Shown here in pieces: positions 7,101-11,370 of a stretch of 12,428 nucleotides of DNA. The notes under the pieces are model-generated. The model did not search any database, was not told the DNA's origin, and worked only from the letters and a program-made list of their open reading frames with translations. The DNA is from Gammaproteobacteria bacterium (GTDB lineage Bacteria > Pseudomonadota > Gammaproteobacteria > CAJXQU01). Location: the NCBI GenBank assembly GCA_026984275.1, contig JALSSM010000241.1, positions 1 through 12,428 on the forward strand, given 5' to 3'. The translations under genes and the position numbers were made by a program. Numbering within the stretch: position 1 is the first letter of the stretch; each line of letters opens with the position of its first letter.

Positions 7101-7952
7101 GGACAAAACTATATCTATTTAATGAATGGTATAGGCACTGCGGCATCCGGATCCATTTTTACAGTACCAGATTTATCATGGAAAATTGTTGGAACAGGTG
7201 ATTTTAATGGTGATGGTAAGGCTGACATCCTCTGGCGGAACATGGCCTCGGGACAAAATTTGATATATTTCATGAATGGTCTCTCCATCATTGGGAGTGA
7301 GATCATTGATACAGTGCCAGATCAAAACTGGAAAATTGTTGGAACAGGTGATTTTAATGGTGACGGTAAGGCTGACATCCTCTGGAGACATTCAATTAAT
7401 GGTGTCAACTGGCTTTATACCATGAATGGATCAAGCAAACTTGCTAGCCAACCTATTGATGCCCTTTATGATCTGAATTGGAAAGTTGCTGGAATTGGTG
7501 ATTTTAACGGTGATGGTAAAGCTGACATCCTCTGGAGACATTCAGTTAATGGTGTCAACTGGCTTTATACCATGGATGGATCAAGCAAACTTGCTAGCCA
7601 ACCTATTGACGTACTCTATGATCTGAATTGGAAAGTTGCTGGAATTGGTGATTTTAATGCTGATAGTAAGGACGATATTTTGTGGCGCCATGCGATTAAT
7701 GGTGTCAACTGGCTGTACGAAATGCAAGGGAATATCAAGATTAACAGCCAACTTATAAATACGGTTTCAGATCAAAACTGGTCTATTACGGGTATGGGGG
7801 ATCTGGATGGCGACCAGAAAGCAGATATACTCTGGCGTCATAACCTGTCCGGGGTCAACTGGATTTACCTGATGGATGGCCATACTCCATCTACTAGTGG
7901 TCAATTAAACCAGGTTCCTGATCTGAACTGGCAGGTAGTCCCACCTCAATAA
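4185..7952 (+). CDS. Secreted multidomain subtilisin-family (S8) serine protease with FG-GAP-like repeats
   Basis: A 1255-residue extracellular endopeptidase, probably exported by Sec and then T2SS. Domains in order: signal peptide (1-38, ending QGLAA); I9-like propeptide (62-148); S8 catalytic domain (about 155-465) with Asp178 in AILDTGVD, His236 in NHGTHVAGI, oxyanion Asn346 in SSGNEG and Ser409 in GTSMAAP; BACON-like beta domain (475-585); PPC-like beta domain (587-711, LWWKWTAP, FDTVLGIYTG, YYIAVDGFNG); a second BACON-like (722-818); a second PPC-like (826-946, VWWKI, FDTVLSIYTG, YFIAVDGYNG); then six 50-residue FG-GAP/VCBS-like repeats (956-1253). All catalytic residues are present. Eight cysteines in the catalytic domain (197, 211, 227, 234, 275, 281, 321, 358) recur in the second S8 protease, which suggests disulfides. 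It starts 3 bp after the I9-like gene, so the two are almost certainly co-transcribed. Substrate specificity cannot be read. BACON and PPC names are by pattern; such beta domains often bind polymers or surfaces. Confidence 0.93.
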   Translation: MSPDFIKTQQRISLNLKSLLPLIVLLILLAVQHQGLAATKGKAPSNNHDYASLMSLARSKGEMPVIIKFKTPVKINGKLAKAATAQLQQEIYASQAALLKKLSKYKPKQIKQFDHLPFTAMRLSAEGLQAAMRDPDVLAIYEDTLSRPTLANSSPLIGATAAASSGFSGQGQTVAILDTGVDKTHSFLAGKVIHEACFSQTIPSQGSTTVCPNGSNSQIGSGAGIPCSSSITGCNHGTHVAGIAAGKSASFSGVAKDASIMAIQVFSRFTGTSNCGNSSPCALSYTSDQISALEHVYSQRNNFNISSVNMSLGGGQFTSACDGDPRKAAIDLLRSVGIATIISSGNEGLTNSMGAPACISSAISVGSTTKSDQVSSFSNSANFLDLLAPGSSINSSIPGGSFAFFSGTSMAAPQVTGAFAVLKSRLPSASVGQIENALKSTGAGILDSRNGITKPRIQIDSALVVLTPPAIPTLFISPTDSFSLNGAQGGPFSPTSRTFTLSNITSSGQSLNYSLTGLPNWLQLVAGSPSSGSIAAGTSVTISVSVKPSIANNLPLGTLSGNIIFSNTTNGAGNLTVPVSLTVSGDNDFFITAIPISQFGLQAGSIQGNNSNASIETGEPNHAKKDGNKSLWWKWTAPANGDMTIETCGSNFDTVLGIYTGTIVSALSEVGSNDDGCGLQSSVTFTARAGITYYIAVDGFNGAAGDITLSWNFTLDSTPSPSISILPATDITFSGASTGPFSPVNTTYSVTNVGTGNQAVVINTPPWLSASTQGFTLTPGSTTSITFSVNSLANGMPPGVYSGVIDFGSSARAVVLNLTSGNVSNDDFNNALYIPGGNRSIIWNNSQATKQAGEPDHNGNSGGKSVWWKIRAASNGNMTISTEGSTFDTVLSIYTGNDIANITNVASDDDSGTGLTSQITIPTNAGWVYFIAVDGYNGNSGKLQLNIHSDRPARNDFNGDGKSDILWRHSSSGQNYIYLMNGIGTAASGSIFTVPDLSWKIVGTGDFNGDGKADILWRNMASGQNLIYFMNGLSIIGSEIIDTVPDQNWKIVGTGDFNGDGKADILWRHSINGVNWLYTMNGSSKLASQPIDALYDLNWKVAGIGDFNGDGKADILWRHSVNGVNWLYTMDGSSKLASQPIDVLYDLNWKVAGIGDFNADSKDDILWRHAINGVNWLYEMQGNIKINSQLINTVSDQNWSITGMGDLDGDQKADILWRHNLSGVNWIYLMDGHTPSTSGQLNQVPDLNWQVVPPQ
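5607..7022 (+). repeat. Internal duplication: two BACON-like plus PPC-like domain pairs
   Basis: The protease linker region consists of the same two-domain unit twice. Both BACON-like copies start with a GPFSP segment (GGPFSPTSRTFTLSN and TGPFSPVNTTYSVTN). Both PPC-like copies share GEPNH or GEPDH, a WW pair, FDTVL.IYTG, DD and YIAVDG or FIAVDG. The first unit is residues 475-711, the second 722-946. Copies are diverged at DNA level except for short stretches such as TTTGATACTGTTCT (near 6138 and 6843), so this duplication is older than the one in the C-terminal array. Only the first PPC-like copy has a cysteine pair (648, 677). Confidence 0.75.
7050..7949 (+). repeat. Six tandem 150-bp (50-residue) FG-GAP/VCBS-like repeats of the first S8 protease
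   Basis: Each unit starts DFNGDGKADILWRHS and continues with a LYxMNG strand, a variable stretch, a PDxNWKI segment and GTG. Starts are at 7050, 7200, 7350, 7500, 7650 and 7800, exactly 150 bp apart. The acidic loop DxNxDGxxD resembles a calcium-binding loop, and such repeats commonly build beta-propeller blades. The last unit stops after WQVVPPQ, so the array holds six full units. Units 3 and 4 are almost identical in DNA. Confidence 0.9.
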
Positions 7953-8083
7953 ATCATAATTCAGAATAAAAATCCTGTCTTAATTGAGACACTCAAAGCC
8001 TTCAATGAAATCTATTCTTTATTGTTAATTCCTTATCCAATCAAGATCTTATAACCCCAATAATTGTCTCTGGTCGTTCAAAG

Positions 8084-8099
8084 TGTGATCTCTATCACA
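8084..8099. promoter_or_regulatory. CRP (Vfr)-type binding site upstream of the second S8 protease
   Basis: The sequence TGTGATCTCTATCACA matches the CRP consensus TGTGA-N6-TCACA in all ten conserved positions. Its centre (8091.5) is 139 bp before the start codon. GATTAT (8122-8127) would place the site near -42 (class II); GATAAG (8140-8145) would place it near -61 (class I). Either arrangement fits activation by cAMP-CRP. No clear -35 box is visible, as is common at CRP-dependent promoters. Confidence 0.82.
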
Positions 8100-8107
8100 G
8101 CAATGAC

Positions 8108-8154
8108 ACTATCCCCCTAAAGATTATCAATACTTAGTCGATAAGACTGTTCAA
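8108..8154 (+). promoter_or_regulatory. Putative promoter core with TTATC/GATAA inverted repeat
   Basis: Downstream of the CRP site is a block containing ACTATCCCCCT, an inverted repeat TTATC (8124-8128) and GATAA (8140-8144) separated by 11 bp, and ATAAGACTGTTCAA (8141-8154). The same elements in the same order occur before 10749. The conserved block probably holds the -10 element (GATTAT or GATAAG) and perhaps an operator for a second regulator. The exact transcription start cannot be fixed by eye. Confidence 0.45.
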
Positions 8155-8155
8155 T

Positions 8156-8172
8156 GGATCAATTATTGATCC
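8156..8172. promoter_or_regulatory. Perfect 17-bp palindrome, operator-like
   Basis: GGATCAAT and ATTGATCC form a perfect 8-bp inverted repeat around a single T. It lies 58 bp upstream of the second S8 start, just downstream of the putative promoter. There is no T-tract, so it does not look like a terminator. The 1-bp spacer suits a dimeric repressor better than an RNA hairpin. It contains two GATC sites. No counterpart was found upstream of 10749. Confidence 0.5.
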
Positions 8173-8218
8173 TGAGATACAGGAAGTATCTATTTCAAAT
8201 TAAGACGTCAATTGAACC

Positions 8219-8226
8219 AGGGAAGG
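8219..8226 (+). promoter_or_regulatory. Strong ribosome binding site for the second S8 protease
   Basis: AGGGAAGG ends four bases before the ATG at 8231; its GGGA part is seven bases away. It is the strongest Shine-Dalgarno sequence in the window and supports 8231 as the start. Confidence 0.7.
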
Positions 8227-8230
8227 TGCA

Positions 8231-10465
8231 ATGTCAGGGAAAACAAATTTTTTCGAACTTATACGTGCGATCTTTTTTCTAGCACTTATAGTTACATCAC
8301 AAACATCTGCAGCAGTCTCCACAAAAATAAACCTTCCTTATTCAGACATGGCTGAAAAAGCAAAAGTTCTGGGGACTATTCCTGTTATCATAAAATTAAA
8401 AACGAGGAACATACAGGGAACTTTATCTGCAGCCAGTATTGATGTAAATAAAGCAAAACTACTTAAATCTCTTAATAAATATAACTCTTCCAAAATTAAG
8501 GAATTCAGACATTTACCTATAACGGCAATGGAAATTGATTCAGGTGGTTTACAAGAACTTCTTAGCAATCCTGATGTGGCAGCCATCTATGAAGATAAAC
8601 CGCTCCCAACGTCATTAATTGATAGCACAGAAATTATAGGTGCAACATCAACAACCAATTCTGGAGCCGGAGGTAACGGCCAGGTTGTTGCCATTCTGGA
8701 TACTGGTGTTGATTCCAATCACCCTTTCCTTACTGGAAAAGTCATCAACGAAGCATGTTTTTCAAAAACAACATCCAGTGCAACTTCACTTTGTCCCAAT
8801 GGTAATAATACCCAGACAGGATCAGGTGCTGCACAACCTTGTACTGGTCTGTGTAACCACGGTACTCATGTAGCGGGTATCGTAGCTGGAAAAGGAACAA
8901 ATTTTTCAGGTGTTGCGCCCGAAGCCAGTCTTATGGCTGTCCAGGTTTTCTCAAAATTCGATGCGGGTTCCTGTAGTGGTGGGACTCCATGTGTTCTTGC
9001 CTATACTTCTGATCTAATCAGTGGCCTGGAATATGTTTACTCACAAAGAAATAATTATAATATCGCAGCTGTTAATCTAAGTCTTGGAGGAGGCTCTTAT
9101 ACCGGAACCTGTGATAATGACCCAGTAAAAGAAGCTATCGACCTTTTAAGATCGGCAAATATCGCTACGATAATAGCCTCAGGAAATAATGGATATACCG
9201 ATGCAATCAACTCTCCAGCCTGTGTTTCCTCAGCTATTAGTGTTGGCGCCACGAAAAAAAATGATGAAATAGCAAGTTATTCGAATAGTTCTTCAATACT
9301 CGACATTCTGGCTCCAGGCTCTGGTATTCAGTCCTCTATACCAGGCACAGGTTATGGATGGATGAGTGGAACATCAATGGCAACACCACATGTTGCGGGT
9401 GCTTTTGCTGTTCTAAGAGCTCAAAAACCCTCAAGCACAGTTGACGAAATACTAAACACACTTAAAACTTCTGGTTTTAACATCACAGATCCTCGCAATA
9501 ATATTGCAAAATCTCGTGTTCGGCTTGATAAGGCCTTACTCTCATTAGTCCCCCCCAAACATATCAGAAATGATTTTAATCTCGATGGTAAAGCAGATAT
9601 TCTCTGGAGAAATTCCATCACCGGGGAAAATAAACTATCACAAATGGCAGGTGCCAGTATCGCTTCAACAAATCTTATTAATCAGATCAGTGACCCTGAA
9701 TGGGAAATTTCAGGAACGGGCGACCTTGATGGCGATGGAGACACAGATATTCTCTGGCGCCATAAAATAAGCGGGGCAAACTGGATCTATTTAATGAATA
9801 GCTCATCGATCTCTAATCAATTTCCCCTCAATACTGTCGCTGACACAGACTGGAAAATTGCAGGCATTGGCGACCTCGATGGTAACGGAACAGATGATAT
9901 TATCTGGCATCATACTACATCAGGAGCCAACTGGGTCTATCTGATGGAGAACGGTAATATTATCAACAGTCTCTATATTAATACTGTACCTGATACTAAC
10001 TGGAAAATTGCTGGAATCGCAGATTTCGATAATGATTCAAATGTCGATATTCTCTGGCGACACGCCACTCTTGGTTATAATTGGATATTTTTAATGAAAG
10101 GTGCTCAAGTTAAAAACAGTATGCCGGTAGCTGCTGTTACTGATTTATCATGGAAAATTGCCCAGGTAGGTGACATTAATGGAGACGGAAATGCAGATAT
10201 TCTGTGGAGAAATGCCTTTACAGGGCTTACATGGGAATATCTAATGAATGGCGGTTCAGTAGTCACAAGCTCTCCTGTTGCTGGAGTATCTACTCAGTGG
10301 AAAATCAGTCAGCTAAATGATTTTAATGGTGATAACAAAGCAGATATCCTGTGGAGGAATGAATCCTCTGGTGCTAACTGGATCTATATCATGAATGCAT
10401 CCAATATCCTGCAAAGTTCTGGTATTCAACTTCTTGATCCACAATGGGCAATTGCTAATCCTTAA
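8231..10465 (+). CDS. Secreted subtilisin-family (S8) serine protease with FG-GAP-like repeats (paralogue)
   Basis: A 744-residue secreted protease, clearly a paralogue of the one ending at 7952. It has a signal peptide (1-28, ending SQTSAA), an I9-like propeptide (about 50-127; PVIIKLKT, LLKSLNKY, IKEFRHLPITAM), and an S8 domain (about 133-440) with Asp157 in AILDTGVD, His210 in NHGTHVAG, oxyanion Asn319 in ASGNNG and Ser382 in GTSMATPH. Six FG-GAP-like repeats follow directly (start residues 448, 498, 548, 598, 648, 697). It lacks the BACON-like and PPC-like domains of its neighbour, so the repeats are joined straight to the catalytic domain. The eight cysteines match those of the paralogue (176, 188, 204, 208, 248, 254, 294, 331). 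It has its own upstream region of 278 bp with a CRP site, so it is probably a separate transcription unit. Its repeats are more diverged from each other than those of the paralogue, and it has fewer GATC sites. Substrate is unknown. Confidence 0.93.
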   Translation: MSGKTNFFELIRAIFFLALIVTSQTSAAVSTKINLPYSDMAEKAKVLGTIPVIIKLKTRNIQGTLSAASIDVNKAKLLKSLNKYNSSKIKEFRHLPITAMEIDSGGLQELLSNPDVAAIYEDKPLPTSLIDSTEIIGATSTTNSGAGGNGQVVAILDTGVDSNHPFLTGKVINEACFSKTTSSATSLCPNGNNTQTGSGAAQPCTGLCNHGTHVAGIVAGKGTNFSGVAPEASLMAVQVFSKFDAGSCSGGTPCVLAYTSDLISGLEYVYSQRNNYNIAAVNLSLGGGSYTGTCDNDPVKEAIDLLRSANIATIIASGNNGYTDAINSPACVSSAISVGATKKNDEIASYSNSSSILDILAPGSGIQSSIPGTGYGWMSGTSMATPHVAGAFAVLRAQKPSSTVDEILNTLKTSGFNITDPRNNIAKSRVRLDKALLSLVPPKHIRNDFNLDGKADILWRNSITGENKLSQMAGASIASTNLINQISDPEWEISGTGDLDGDGDTDILWRHKISGANWIYLMNSSSISNQFPLNTVADTDWKIAGIGDLDGNGTDDIIWHHTTSGANWVYLMENGNIINSLYINTVPDTNWKIAGIADFDNDSNVDILWRHATLGYNWIFLMKGAQVKNSMPVAAVTDLSWKIAQVGDINGDGNADILWRNAFTGLTWEYLMNGGSVVTSSPVAGVSTQWKISQLNDFNGDNKADILWRNESSGANWIYIMNASNILQSSGIQLLDPQWAIANP
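9572..10456 (+). repeat. Six FG-GAP/VCBS-like repeats of the second S8 protease
   Basis: Units begin DFNLDGKADILWRN, DLDGDGDTDILWRH, DLDGNGTDDIIWHH, DFDNDSNVDILWRH, DINGDGNADILWRN and DFNGDNKADILWRN. Spacing is 50 residues except unit five, which is 49. The array ends after LDPQWAIANP at the same point of the unit as in the first protease, so both arrays have six complete units with the same boundaries. Confidence 0.88.
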
Positions 10466-10619
10466 AGTAACTCTAAAAAATTCATCCATGAGTATTGCGT
10501 GCACATAGATACCGCCTAGACAATTACTGGCTTTAGCATAACCTCTACTTTAAACTTCGGTTATTAATGGGGGGATTACAATTACAAATCAATCTGAAAT
10601 GGAGTTTCCCATTCTACTT

Positions 10620-10635
10620 TGTGAACTACATCACA
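10620..10635. promoter_or_regulatory. CRP (Vfr)-type binding site upstream of the metalloprotease pair
   Basis: TGTGAACTACATCACA matches TGTGA-N6-TCACA in all ten conserved positions, with a different central hexamer from the site at 8084. Its centre (10627.5) is 121 bp before the ATG at 10749. Candidate -10 boxes downstream are TATACT (10647-10652), which would put the site too close for activation, and TATAAG (10695-10700), which would put it near -80. Activation from TATAAG is the more likely reading. Confidence 0.78.
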
Positions 10636-10664
10636 CTCTCTAATTTTATACTGTCTTTGAAGCA

Positions 10665-10709
10665 ACTATTCCCCTTTAAAACTATCTATTTTGTTATAAG
10701 ATAGTTGAA
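10665..10709 (+). promoter_or_regulatory. Putative promoter core with 8-bp inverted repeat, related to the one at 8108
   Basis: The block contains ACTATTCCCCT, then AACTATCT (10680-10687) and its reverse complement AGATAGTT (10699-10706) around an 11-bp spacer, overlapping TATAAG (10695-10700) and ATAAGATAGTTGAA. The order and spacing resemble the block before the second S8 gene. The inverted repeat could be an operator covering the -10 region or an RNA hairpin; no T-tract follows. Confidence 0.42.
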
Positions 10710-10748
10710 GTAATATGCCTGCTTGGCCATAATCCACCACCATAAATA

Positions 10749-11357
10749 ATGGAAATGAGTAAATATACATATTTTTTGATTTTTCTTATACTGGATTTCT
10801 TCTCAGTAAATATACTGGCAACCAGTATTCAGAAAGTAAGCCTGAATGAAGCCTATAACAAATCTGAACTGATTTTTCAGGGCCAGGTGATAAAAGTTGA
10901 ACCTCGTCTTGATCAAAATACCGGTAATATCCGAACTGATATCACTTTTAAAATAATAGAAGTAATTAAGGGAATAAAAGGAGCTCCCTTACTGAAAATT
11001 AGCTTTCTTGGCGGTAGAGTCGGGAATCAGGTCATGGAAGTTCATGGAATGCACCTCCCCCAAAAAGGCGAAAATGGGATATATTTTGTTGAATCATTAG
11101 CCAGAGAACAAGTAAACCCAATTATGGGCTGGTCTCAAGGCCACTTTATCATTGAAAAAGACCTGACAGGTCTTGAAAGAATAACAACATGGGATAATGC
11201 CCCTGTTATTGGTTTTTCTTCTTTCCCTCCTTCAACTAACTTAACTATTTCAACAGATGGCCATGTCTCTGGCATTCAACTGGCTAACCCTTCTAAATTA
11301 AGTAACGCTATGACCCCTGATGTTTTCAAACAACACCTTAGATCTTTATCTCGATAA
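10749..11357 (+). CDS. Exported protein of unknown function, encoded just before a metalloprotease
   Basis: I do not recognise a named family. The 202-residue product has an N-terminal signal peptide (about 1-24, ending VNILA) and a beta-rich domain at about 38-118: SELIFQGQVIKVE, then TDITFKIIEVIKG, LLKISFLGGRVG, PQKGENGIYFVES. This pattern of a strand with F-x-G-x-V, a second strand ending in V-x-KG and a later GE-x-x-x-YF is reminiscent of OB-fold/netrin-like domains, the fold of TIMP metalloprotease inhibitors, but that is only a resemblance in pattern. A second conserved-looking stretch is NPIMGWSQGHFII (123-135). There are no cysteines, so it is not a classical TIMP. It ends 13 bp before the metalloprotease start and probably shares its transcript. 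An inhibitor, chaperone or independent secreted protein are all possible. ATG 10749 and ATG 10755 are both candidate starts; no clear ribosome site separates them. Confidence 0.75.
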   Translation: MEMSKYTYFLIFLILDFFSVNILATSIQKVSLNEAYNKSELIFQGQVIKVEPRLDQNTGNIRTDITFKIIEVIKGIKGAPLLKISFLGGRVGNQVMEVHGMHLPQKGENGIYFVESLAREQVNPIMGWSQGHFIIEKDLTGLERITTWDNAPVIGFSSFPPSTNLTISTDGHVSGIQLANPSKLSNAMTPDVFKQHLRSLSR

Positions 11358-11370
11358 CAATATAATTTCT

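Noticed and set aside
4568..7391. Several reverse-strand open frames of 60-140 codons opposite the first S8 protease
   Set aside because: The forward frame has unbroken protease and repeat domains; those opposite the repeat array simply mirror the 150-bp periodicity.
7050..7949. 150-bp tandem repeats as a CRISPR array or non-coding satellite
   Set aside because: The unit is in frame throughout, encodes FG-GAP-like repeats, and has no repeat/spacer structure.
7976..7991. Hairpin TGTCT/AGACA after the first S8 protease as a terminator
   Set aside because: The stem is only 5 bp, A+T-containing, and not followed by a T-run.
10538..10564. Hairpin ATAACC/GGTTAT after the second S8 protease as a terminator
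   Set aside because: Six-bp stem with a 15-nt loop followed by TAATGGGGGG; no T-tract, so it does not fit an intrinsic terminator.
10647..10652. TATACT as the -10 box for the metalloprotease unit
   Set aside because: It is a good match by itself, but the CRP site would then overlap the -35 region near -31; the downstream TATAAG in the conserved block is more plausible. Not excluded as a repressed promoter.
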